From: Anaerolineae bacterium
GTDB lineage: Bacteria > Chloroflexota > Anaerolineae > Aggregatilineales > UBA2796
Direction: 5' to 3'
Assembly: GCA_020851855.1 (NCBI GenBank)
Contig: JADZBY010000352.1
Location: 1-7,857 of the forward strand
DNA length: 7,857 nucleotides
Position numbers and translations under genes: made by a program. The notes under the pieces are model-generated. The model was not told the origin of the DNA. It saw only the letters and a list, made by a program, of their open reading frames with translations, and made no database searches. Below are positions 1 through 6,160 of this stretch, piece after piece (position 1 is the stretch's first letter; each line of letters opens with the position of its first letter).

Positions 1-85
1 TTATTTATCTGATTCTTAGCCCGTTATGTTATGCTTTCAGGGCATGCTTTCACGGGCGCAGACCGCCGCGTAGTTCAGAGAGGAT
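1..85 (+). promoter_or_regulatory. 5' leader of the lytic transglycosylase gene, with a direct repeat
   Basis: This is the region upstream of the first gene. Its first 40 bases are AT-rich compared with the rest of the window, as expected for a promoter, but no convincing -35/-10 pair can be picked. The 9-base word ATGCTTTCA occurs twice, at 31-39 and 44-52, which is 13 bases apart. That arrangement could bind a regulator or could be chance. A purine-rich stretch, AGAGAGGA (77-84), lies just before the ATG at 86. It is only 1 base from that start and 13 bases from the in-frame ATG at 98, so neither spacing is ideal. Confidence 0.3.
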
Positions 86-1045
86 ATGCCTCGTTCGATG
101 GCGCAGAATGCCGATAAGCCAGACCTGTATCGCAACGTGCAGCGCGCCTGGCTGTTCTTCTTGCCTTTTCAGCTTCTGGCCATCATCGGCTTCGTCGGCA
201 TCCTGACCGGCGTCACGGTGGCGATGACCGTCGTGCTGCTCACCGGCGGTGTGCAGCCAGCGCCGCTGCCCGGCGAGATCGTCAGCCTGTCCAATCCGCC
301 GCTGCCGCCCCGCGACCGCATCTCGCCCGTATTCACGGCAGAAGTGCAATACTGGAACGACGACATCATGCGCTGGTCGCAGGAATACGGCGTCGATCCC
401 GATATCCTCGCCACCGTGATCCAGATCGAGAGCTGCGGGCACTATCTGGTCAACTCGCCCGTCGGCGCGCAAGGGTTGTTTCAGGTCATGCCCTTCCATT
501 TTGACGAGGGCGAAGACATGCTCGATCCGGATACGAACGCCCGGCGCGGCATCAACTACCTGATCGGCGGATTGGAGCTGGCCGACGGGCACATCGGGCT
601 GGCGATGGCGGGCTACAACGGCGGCTGGGGCGTGATTCCGCGCGGTTGGGGCCGCTGGGTGCAGGAAACGCGCAATTATTACGTGTGGGGATCGCAAATT
701 TACATGGACGCGCTGGCCGGGAAGACGACGGAGCAGAGTGAGTCGCTGCAAAGCTGGCTTCAGGCGGGCGGATCGCGGCTGTGCGCGCAGGCGGCGGCAG
801 TGCTGGGCCTGAGCGGCCCGACGCCCACGCCTTCGCCCACCTTCGCGCCGCCCACGCCCGCGCCGCTGGCCTCGCCCACCTTGCCAGCACTGGCGCTGCC
901 GACCCAACCGAGCCTGCCGCCGCTTGCCGCGCCCTCTCCGACCAATACGCTGAGTTTTGGCCCGCCGTCGGGCACGTCCGGCAGCGCCGCCACGCCTCAG
1001 CCCACGTTCATGATTCCACCCAGCATCACACCGCCAACGCGCTGA
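86..1045 (+). CDS. Membrane-anchored lytic transglycosylase (SLT domain) with Pro-rich C-terminal tail
   Basis: A 319-residue predicted peptidoglycan lytic transglycosylase, which would cleave the MurNAc-GlcNAc bond outside the membrane. Residues 22-52 form one hydrophobic segment (WLFFLPFQLLAIIGFVGI...) with a basic, polar N-terminus, so it is probably a type II membrane anchor. The SLT fold follows at about 85-215. Its signatures are IQIESCG with the likely catalytic Glu115, SPVGAQGLFQVMP (124-136, the family's S.xGAxGLxQxMP motif) and AMAGYNGG (173-180, the family's AYNxG motif). Residues 244-319 are a low-complexity Pro/Ser/Thr/Ala tail, perhaps a wall-spanning spacer. ATG at 98 is an alternative start and would shorten the protein by four residues. 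The gene converges on the ATPase gene and appears to be transcribed alone. The family assignment is firm; the physiological role (growth, remodelling or secretion-related) is unknown. Confidence 0.9.
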   Translation: MPRSMAQNADKPDLYRNVQRAWLFFLPFQLLAIIGFVGILTGVTVAMTVVLLTGGVQPAPLPGEIVSLSNPPLPPRDRISPVFTAEVQYWNDDIMRWSQEYGVDPDILATVIQIESCGHYLVNSPVGAQGLFQVMPFHFDEGEDMLDPDTNARRGINYLIGGLELADGHIGLAMAGYNGGWGVIPRGWGRWVQETRNYYVWGSQIYMDALAGKTTEQSESLQSWLQAGGSRLCAQAAAVLGLSGPTPTPSPTFAPPTPAPLASPTLPALALPTQPSLPPLAAPSPTNTLSFGPPSGTSGSAATPQPTFMIPPSITPPTR

Positions 1046-1053
1046 TCGCGTCA

Positions 1054-1254
1054 AACCCTCACCCCAACCCCTCTCCCTCATGGCGAGGGGCAACCGAACC
1101 CGAGTCTCTCGTCTGTCTCTCCCGCATGGAGAGGGGCAACGGAACCAGGGTCTCTCGTCTCTCTCCCTCTCATGGAGAGGGGCAACGGAACCCGAGTCTC
1201 TCGTCTCTCTCCCCTCTCGCCATGAGGGAGAGAGGGGCCGGGGGAGTGAGGGTT
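1054..1254. repeat. 201-bp palindromic (MITE/REP-like) element between convergent genes
   Basis: The ends are inverted: AACCCTCACCCCAACCCCTC from 1054 is matched by GAGGGGCCGGGGGAGTGAGGGTT ending at 1254. With one or two slips the similarity extends into the flanks (GCGTCA on the left, AACGC on the right). Inside are several short hairpins, each with CATG at or near the loop: stem 1075-1079/1085-1089, stem 1117-1122/1128-1133, stem 1165-1171/1175-1181 and stem 1211-1218/1230-1237. No coding sequence is evident. The element fills nearly all of the 238-bp gap between the stop codons of two convergent genes. This could allow it to act as a bidirectional transcription terminator, although no T-run follows the stems. 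Elements with this consensus are, from memory, common between genes in Chloroflexota. Confidence 0.8.
1071..1206. repeat. Three tandem units of 46, 44 and 46 bp inside the palindromic element
   Basis: Units lie at 1071-1116, 1117-1160 and 1161-1206, and a partial fourth begins at 1207. Each unit starts with CTCTCCC, has a CATGG hairpin loop, then GAGGGGCAAC, GGAACC or CGAACC, and ends with TCTCTCGTCT. The units differ at several positions, so the expansion is not very recent or has been drifting. Most differences fall in the stems. Confidence 0.8.
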
Positions 1255-1283
1255 AACGCAGCAACGGGTTTTGCAGACATCCC

Positions 1284-3143
1284 CTAAAACATACGCGGCC
1301 AGGGCCAGTCTCTTGGCCAGGGCGGCGGATCGGTCCGCGTGCGCGGGCGTGAGGTCTCCGTCGGCGTCAGGGTCCGCGTGGGCGTGGCCGTGCGGCTCGG
1401 CGTCCAGCTTGGCGTGCGCGTCGCCGAGGGCGTGAAGGTTGGCGTGGCGGTGGCCGTCGCCGTGAATGAGGCCGTGGCTGTGGCGGTGGCTGTATCGCTC
1501 GGCGTCGGCGTCATTGTCGGCGTGTGGCTGGGTGTGATCGTGCCGGTCGAGGTGTGCGATGGCGTCAAGGTGCTGGTCGGCGTGGGCGTGTCCGACGGCG
1601 TCGGCGTCGCGGTGGGCGTATCGCTGGCCGTGGGAGTGCTGCTCGGCGTGGCCGTGCTCGTGGCGGTGGCCGTTGCGGTCGCGGTGGCTGTTGGCGTGGG
1701 CGTGGCCGTGTGGGTCGGCGTATCGCTGGGCGTCGGCGTCGCGGTGGGTGTGGCGGTGGCGGTGGGCAGCGCCATGAAGGTCTGTGTGGCGGCCAGCGCG
1801 TTCTGGGTGGCCAGCACGTCGACGGGCAGCGTGAGCGTCGGGCCGCCCTCGACCGCCGCCGGACCGTTTCCCGCCGCCAGCCGCCCCAGGACGAGCGCCG
1901 CCGCCACGGCCAGCCCCAGCAGCAGCAGCGTGGGCAAGAGCAGTCGGCGCGCGGGTGGCCGCTCGCCCGGCGGCGTGAGCGTCTCGCTCGGCACGCGGGC
2001 CAGCAGCCATTGGAAATACAGCCCGGCGGCAAATTCATACAAACCGGCGCGCGGCGAGCGCAATACGCCACGGTATTCCAGCCGCCGCACCGCCGACGCG
2101 ATGGCCGTGGCATCCGGCGGGTCGTCCGCCTCGTTGATCAGCCACTCGCGAATCTCGTCGGCGTGAACGGGCAGGCCACGGTTGGCCCGGCTCAGCGCGG
2201 TGATGGCCATCAGCGCCAGGTGCTCGGTCGGCGTGGCGTCATCCCAGGCCGCGCGCAGGATCGAATCGGCGCTGTGAATGGCCGTCTGGAGTACGGCGCT
2301 CACGTCATCCAGCGTGACCGGTTCGCTGTGCCTGCGGACCGACGAGCGCTCCCAGACGAGCATGTTCAGCAGTTGCAGCAGATACGGATGTCCGCCGGCC
2401 ATCATCAGGATGCCGTTCAGCGCGTCGTTTTCCAGCGTGTAGAACGGCTCACTGCCCGCTCGTGTCAGCGCCTCGGCGTCGGCATCGGCCAGCGGACCGA
2501 GCCGGAAGACTTGCAGCGGCGAATTGAACGGCGCGAAGGACTCCAACCGCGTCTCGGCAGCGGAATCGGCGGCGAACACCAGGCCGATGCGCTCGTCGAT
2601 CTCCGCGACGGCGGTCAGCATACTGCCCAGGTCGGCGGGCAGCGCGCCGGCTTCGATGGCGTCCAACAGCCGCTCGGCGTCATCCAGCACGAAGATCAGC
2701 CGGTGGAAGCGCCGCACGACGGCAAAGACGCGGTCGAGGATGTTCTCGGTGAACCACGTCCACAGGTCCGGCTCCGGCGAATCGGGGATATCGGGCAGCC
2801 GAAAGCCCTGCTCATCTGATTCAATCGTCTCGCGCGCCGCCTCGATCATCGTGCGCAGCAGGCTGTCTATGCCGCCGCTCAGATCGGCGCGCGCCAGCCC
2901 GATATAGACGAGCAGGTAACGCGCCTCGACGTGCGCCTGGGCCTGTAACAATGCGGCGGTCTTGCCCATCCCCCGGCTTCCCAGGATGGCCACTGCCTGC
3001 GGTCCCGCCGCGATGGCCTGCCGGATGAAGGCGAACACGTCTTCGCGGTCCACGAAGAGGGCCGGATCGCGCGTCGCCCGGTCGGGGTTGTACGGATTCT
3101 GGCCGGGCGTACCGGGCATTCCGGATGTGTCAGTGTCAGTCAT
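1284..3143 (-). CDS. STAND/AAA-type ATPase with one membrane segment and a Thr/Pro-rich tail
   Basis: A 619-residue protein counted from ATG 3143. An in-frame GTG at 3168-3170 would add nine residues; neither start has a strong Shine-Dalgarno. The N-terminal P-loop NTPase has FVDRED (30-35, the [F]xGRE-like entry motif), Walker A GSRGMGKT (55-62), Walker B LIFVLDD (149-155, acidic D154/D155) and GGHPYLLQLL (250-259), which resembles the G-x-P motif of STAND/MNS-type ATPases. A winged-helix-like region follows (about 300-380, ending in a YEFAAGLYFQWLL segment). One hydrophobic segment lies at about 400-423. The tail at 456-599 is almost only Thr/Pro/Ala/Ser, and the C-terminus is rich in Pro/Trp/Arg (PPPWPRDWPWPRMF). 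I infer a cytoplasmic NTPase switch with an exposed stalk. The gene starts about 50 bp after the upstream triplicated-domain gene ends, so co-transcription is likely. The partner and signal are unknown; a defence role is possible but unsupported. Confidence 0.82.
   Translation of the reverse strand: MTDTDTSGMPGTPGQNPYNPDRATRDPALFVDREDVFAFIRQAIAAGPQAVAILGSRGMGKTAALLQAQAHVEARYLLVYIGLARADLSGGIDSLLRTMIEAARETIESDEQGFRLPDIPDSPEPDLWTWFTENILDRVFAVVRRFHRLIFVLDDAERLLDAIEAGALPADLGSMLTAVAEIDERIGLVFAADSAAETRLESFAPFNSPLQVFRLGPLADADAEALTRAGSEPFYTLENDALNGILMMAGGHPYLLQLLNMLVWERSSVRRHSEPVTLDDVSAVLQTAIHSADSILRAAWDDATPTEHLALMAITALSRANRGLPVHADEIREWLINEADDPPDATAIASAVRRLEYRGVLRSPRAGLYEFAAGLYFQWLLARVPSETLTPPGERPPARRLLLPTLLLLGLAVAAALVLGRLAAGNGPAAVEGGPTLTLPVDVLATQNALAATQTFMALPTATATPTATPTPSDTPTHTATPTPTATATATATATSTATPSSTPTASDTPTATPTPSDTPTPTSTLTPSHTSTGTITPSHTPTMTPTPSDTATATATASFTATATATPTFTPSATRTPSWTPSRTATPTRTLTPTETSRPRTRTDPPPWPRDWPWPRMF
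1347..1778 (-). repeat. Low-complexity coding tract for the Thr/Pro tail
   Basis: About 430 bp encode the degenerate T-A-T-P-T-P-S-D-T-P pattern at the C-terminus of the ATPase. On the plus strand the tract is G/T-rich with recurring GGCGTG/GGCGTC/GGCGGT words and very few A residues. This strong strand asymmetry opens long spurious reading frames of Val/Gly/Ala on the opposite strand. The period is irregular, so it is a drifting low-complexity tract and not an exact tandem array. Length may vary between relatives through slippage. Confidence 0.8.
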
Positions 3144-3194
3144 CGTCCAATCCGTTCGCTGGAAAGGCACATCGGGCGCGCGTCCGGCTTTCGC

Positions 3195-4547
3195 TCAGCT
3201 TCGCCCGGCAAAAGCGTAGGCGGCGGCGCACCATTCAAGCCGCTCGTCGCGAAACGCCACCATGCTGAACACGATCCACGCCTCACCCACTTCCGGAAGG
3301 CTGCGCACGCCGCCCAGGATGCGCGACCGGTCGCGGCGGGGCATGGCCCGCAGCGCTTCGGCATGGCGTCCCGGCGGCAGCCGCAGCGCCATCGACTCGT
3401 TGTCCTTGAGCAGCAGGGCAAAGATGACGCCGGTCGCCGGGTGAACGAGCGCCGGGCGGCCATATACCAGCCAGCGCAGGGCACGGTTCACGCCCGCTTG
3501 AAAAGATGTCACCCAAAACGCCTCGGCCACGTCCGGCGGGATGCCCAGCCCCAGGATGCCCACCCCGGTCGGCGCGGCCATTGACGCCGGGACGCCGCGC
3601 CGGAGCAGGTACGCGAGCGTGCGCTGGTTGACCGGGTGCGACATGTCAACGCGCAGCTCGTCGGTGCGGGTGTGGGCGTGCTCCAGGTCTTCGCGGATGC
3701 GGGCGTTGAGCGCCTGCCGCGAATACGCGCTGCCCGCCACGGCCAGCATTCGCCGCACCGTGTCCAGGTCCAGATTGCCCGTGCCAACTACCCAGCCGCC
3801 GCCCAGGTCAATCACCACGCCGCCCACACGAAGCGCAGTCGGCGCGCCCGCCTCAACCGCGCGCTTGCGGTTGCCGGGCGTGCCCAGGTTCAAGGCGACG
3901 GCCCGCCCGCCGCACACCGCCGCCAGCACAACGCCCGATTCCGGTTCGATGAAGAGGCGATGGCCCTTGTACGTTTCGAGCGTGGGACGGGCGCGCGATA
4001 GCCACTCGACGCAGTCCTCGAAGTGCGAGTCCAGGTAGGCATCCGGCGCGCCCAGGTCGAGGTCGAGCAGGCGCAGCAGGGCGATGTTGTCCGGGTGGTC
4101 GGCGCGCAACAGCGGGCTGATTACTGGCTCCGGGTGCGCCAGCCCGGCCATGACCTGATCGCCCAGGTCTTGCTTAACCATCGCCACGGGCAGGCTGCCA
4201 TCGCTGAACACCCACTGCTCGCCGAGCGACAGCGTGCGCCCGTCCAGGGTGATAGCGGTCCGCGCGCCGGCCTCAAGCGCCATGCGCCGCCGCGCCGGGG
4301 CCGGGTAACGAATGGCGACGGCCTGGTCGCCCACCACGGCAGCCAGGATCAGCCCGGAGCGCCGCTCGGCAAAGAGCGGGTGGCCGTGGAGCACCAGGCG
4401 GCGCGTGGGGTCGCTGCGCAGATACCATTCGATGCACGAATCAAAATACGCCACCAGCCGTGGGTTACTTGCCGCCGCGGTGGTCGTTAATACACCCAGG
4501 ATGGCCGCGTTCTCCGGGCGCTTCAGACTGCTGATGACGCTCTCCAT
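3195..4547 (-). CDS. Protein of unknown function built from three divergent copies of one ~110-residue domain
   Basis: A 450-residue protein that is probably cytoplasmic: no signal peptide or membrane segment is visible. Three internal copies can be aligned by eye. Their cores lie at about 34-117, 175-257 and 348-430, each preceded by a helix with a P-x-N pattern (PENAAILGVL, PDNIALLRLL, PVNQRTLAYL). Shared core features are G-[HR]-[PR]-[LA]-[FL] (HGHPLFAE, KGHRLFIE, YGRPALVH), SG/TG followed by a hydrophobic strand (SGLILAAV, SGVVLAAV, TGVIFALL), an A-[IL]-x-L strand, a basic patch, and L-G-x-x-W-[VI] (LGEQWVF, LGGGWVV, VGEAWIV). The third copy is the most divergent. The strand order and the terminal W-V...Y pattern remind me of the MmcQ/YjbR or TfoX-N fold, but this is a guess. 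It is probably the first gene of an operon with the ATPase, which ends the operon. A purine-rich GGAGGGGAGG lies about 17 bases before the ATG, which is farther than usual. Confidence 0.75.
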   Translation of the reverse strand: MESVISSLKRPENAAILGVLTTTAAASNPRLVAYFDSCIEWYLRSDPTRRLVLHGHPLFAERRSGLILAAVVGDQAVAIRYPAPARRRMALEAGARTAITLDGRTLSLGEQWVFSDGSLPVAMVKQDLGDQVMAGLAHPEPVISPLLRADHPDNIALLRLLDLDLGAPDAYLDSHFEDCVEWLSRARPTLETYKGHRLFIEPESGVVLAAVCGGRAVALNLGTPGNRKRAVEAGAPTALRVGGVVIDLGGGWVVGTGNLDLDTVRRMLAVAGSAYSRQALNARIREDLEHAHTRTDELRVDMSHPVNQRTLAYLLRRGVPASMAAPTGVGILGLGIPPDVAEAFWVTSFQAGVNRALRWLVYGRPALVHPATGVIFALLLKDNESMALRLPPGRHAEALRAMPRRDRSRILGGVRSLPEVGEAWIVFSMVAFRDERLEWCAAAYAFAGRS

Positions 4548-4705
4548 AGGCCGTGGGCCGGGGCCTCCCCTCCGGGAGGTTGGTCATTGGGCTTAGCGCA
4601 ATCCGATAATCTCTTGAACGCGCAACCGGGATGATCATACCCTAAATTCATGTTGACGGATCGTAAGCCGGGTGAAGCCAGATAGGCAGAGCCGAGGAGA
4701 CCACC
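4548..4705. promoter_or_regulatory. Divergent promoter region between the triplicated-domain gene and the first propeller gene
   Basis: The start codons of two divergent genes lie 158 bp apart here, so both promoters should be inside. The stretch 4600-4662 is AT-richer than its surroundings. For the rightward gene a weak candidate is TTGAAC (4614-4619), 18 bp, then TACCCT (4638-4643); TTGACG at 4653-4658 is another -35-like word. No leftward promoter could be chosen with confidence. An 8-bp palindrome, ATGATCAT (4631-4638), sits inside the imperfect dyad GGG-ATGATCAT-A-CCC and overlaps the candidate -10, so it could be an operator. A small hairpin (CCTCCC-CTCC-GGGAGG, 4564-4579) lies in the leader of the leftward gene and covers its purine-rich stretch. 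Confidence 0.4.
4694..4699 (+). promoter_or_regulatory. Ribosome binding site of the first propeller gene
   Basis: GAGGAG lies 6 bases before ATG 4706. It is the clearest plus-strand Shine-Dalgarno in the window and supports this start over later Met codons. Confidence 0.75.
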
Positions 4706-6040
4706 ATGCCGCGCAAGACCCGTGAAAGGAACGTCCGAGACGCCTACGGCCCCAGGCGGGCGCTCGTCGTCCTGATGGCCGCCCTGCTCGCGCTGCTCGC
4801 CCTGGCGCTCGATCCGGCGCTGGCCGCGCGCCCGGACCGCCAGGCCAGCGCCGGGCAACTCGCCGTGGTGGGCACAGACGGCAACATCCGCATTTTCGAC
4901 AGCGACGGCGAAAACCCGTTCTCGCTCGTCTCGGATGCGCGGCGCGGCAGGCGCATCTACGCCTGGCCGACATGGTCGACGGATGGGCGGCTCGCCTATT
5001 TCGCGACCAGCAGCGCGCCCCAGGACGGCTACACGCTGCGCGTCTTCATCCAGCGCCGCGTCACGCCGGACACACAGCCGCACATCGCCTACACGGCGCA
5101 GGGCGATGCGTTCACCTACGCCTACTGGTCGCCCGGCGACTGTGCGGGCGACGACTGCCGCGATCTGGCGCTGCTCTACACCCCGGCCAATGGCGGCGAT
5201 CTCGGCCTGCGCCTTCTTCGCAACGAAGGCAACTCGACCGCCGAATGGGCCACGGAACGCGGCTCGCCCTTTTATTACAGCTTCTCGCCGGACGGGAGCC
5301 GCATGATCTGGCATCGCTTCGAGACGCAGCTTGAGTATTACGACGTGGAAGCGCGGCGCATTGAGGGCCTGGCTGACCGGGCGGGGAGTTTCGGCGCGCC
5401 GATGTGGTCGCCGCGCGGCGAGCGGGTGCTGTTCGCGGTGCGCGGCGCGGGACTCGGGCGGTCGGATGTGATCGTGGCCGAAGGGGAGCGCCGCACGCCG
5501 CTGCTGCGCGATGTGCCCGCGCCGGTGTCGTTCGCCTTCTCGCCCGATGGCCAGAAAGCCGCCGTGCTGGATGGCGACGGCGCGCTGACCGTGCTGAACG
5601 CCGCAACCGGCGAGAGCATCGCGGAACGTCGCCTGGGCGTGACGTTGGCCTTCTTCTGGTCGCCCACCAGCGAGCAACTGGCCCTCATCGGGCTGCCCCG
5701 GTCCAATGACCGCTCGGCCAATCTGCGGCGAACCGGTCCGGACGAGGCCAAATCCGCCGCGCAGAGCACGCTCGGCGTGAGTGTGAGCCTGTTCGACCCG
5801 GCGGCGCAGACCGGCGCGTTGCTGGGCACGTACAGCCCAACGCGCGACATGATCTACTACTTGCAGTTCTTCGACCAGTTCTCGCGCAGCCACAGCCTGT
5901 GGTCGCCGGACGGGCGTTATTTCACCTTTGGCGCGCTGCTGGGCCGCGATGCGCCGGGCGTTGTGCTCTTTGACGCCCTCACACCCGGCGTGACGAAGGC
6001 CATCCCCGACTCGACGGTGGGCATCTGGAGCTGGCGTTAG
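4706..6040 (+). CDS. Secreted TolB/WD40-like (PD40) beta-propeller protein
   Basis: A 444-residue protein. The N-terminus has a basic region (to Arg18) and then a hydrophobic stretch (19-35) ending in PALAA-RPD, a typical Sec signal peptide with cleavage near 41. The mature part is a beta-propeller with seven W/F-S-P-D-G-like blade motifs: PTWSTDGRLAYFA (88-100), AYWSPGD (139-145), YSFSPDGSRMIW (191-202), PMWSPRGERVLFA (232-244), FAFSPDGQKAAVL (276-288), FFWSPTSEQLALI (316-328) and SLWSPDGRYFTFG (397-409). The N-terminal strand LAVVGTDGNIRIF may close the ring. Blade 3 has a C-x4-C pair (Cys146, Cys151) in an acidic loop that could form a disulfide. Residues about 329-360 form a polar, charged insertion. 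TolB-like propellers usually bind proteins or ligands, and no catalytic motif is visible. The gene is divergent from the triplicated-domain gene and convergent with the second propeller. Confidence 0.85.
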   Translation: MPRKTRERNVRDAYGPRRALVVLMAALLALLALALDPALAARPDRQASAGQLAVVGTDGNIRIFDSDGENPFSLVSDARRGRRIYAWPTWSTDGRLAYFATSSAPQDGYTLRVFIQRRVTPDTQPHIAYTAQGDAFTYAYWSPGDCAGDDCRDLALLYTPANGGDLGLRLLRNEGNSTAEWATERGSPFYYSFSPDGSRMIWHRFETQLEYYDVEARRIEGLADRAGSFGAPMWSPRGERVLFAVRGAGLGRSDVIVAEGERRTPLLRDVPAPVSFAFSPDGQKAAVLDGDGALTVLNAATGESIAERRLGVTLAFFWSPTSEQLALIGLPRSNDRSANLRRTGPDEAKSAAQSTLGVSVSLFDPAAQTGALLGTYSPTRDMIYYLQFFDQFSRSHSLWSPDGRYFTFGALLGRDAPGVVLFDALTPGVTKAIPDSTVGIWSWR

Positions 6041-6086
6041 CGCGGCGAGGCGGAACGACGGCGGACCGGCGGGAAAGGGCGGACAA

Positions 6087-6146
6087 GCGGACAGGGCAGG
6101 CCCTGTCCCTACGACATGCCGTAGGGACGCGGCCTGCCGCGTCCGC
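6087..6146. repeat. 60-bp palindrome made of two hairpins with compensatory changes
   Basis: Arms of 26 bp (6087-6112 and 6121-6146) are inverted copies matching at 22 positions, around the 8-base centre GACATGCC. Each arm contains its own perfect 20-base hairpin: GGACAGGGC-AG-GCCCTGTCC (6089-6108) and GGACGCGGC-CT-GCCGCGTCC (6125-6144). The four mismatches between arms fall as two pairs that keep base pairing inside each small hairpin. CTAC (6109-6112) and GTAG (6121-6124) can pair across the centre. It lies 46 bp after the stop codon of the first propeller gene. It is probably a REP-like dispersed element and may also slow or stop transcription. Confidence 0.8.
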
Positions 6147-6160
6147 CGTCCTGCCGGGCC

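Noticed and set aside
50..1093. Minus-strand frame opposite the lytic transglycosylase
   Set aside because: It is an Arg/Gln/His-rich composition shadow; the plus strand has SLT motifs and a membrane anchor.
1071..1237. CRISPR array
   Set aside because: The three 44-46 bp units are contiguous imperfect repeats with no unique spacers, and no cas gene is present.
1054..1254. Classical rho-independent terminator
   Set aside because: Stems are GC-rich but no run of T follows on either strand. A termination role is kept only as a hypothesis.
1078..2010. Second minus-strand frame (Ala/Arg/His/Asp-rich) overlapping the ATPase tail
   Set aside because: It is a +1-type shadow of the low-complexity tract, runs through the intergenic element and has no domain.
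1339..2166. Plus-strand frame rich in Val/Gly/Ala opposite the ATPase tail
   Set aside because: The Val-Gly repeats are the reverse reading of the Thr/Pro codons. The minus-strand frame carries the Walker motifs and a membrane segment.
1284..3143. Anti-phage STAND (Avs-like) defence gene
   Set aside because: There is no nuclease or other effector domain, no target-sensing repeats and no neighbouring defence genes, and the membrane/stalk tail points elsewhere. It is not excluded but is unsupported.
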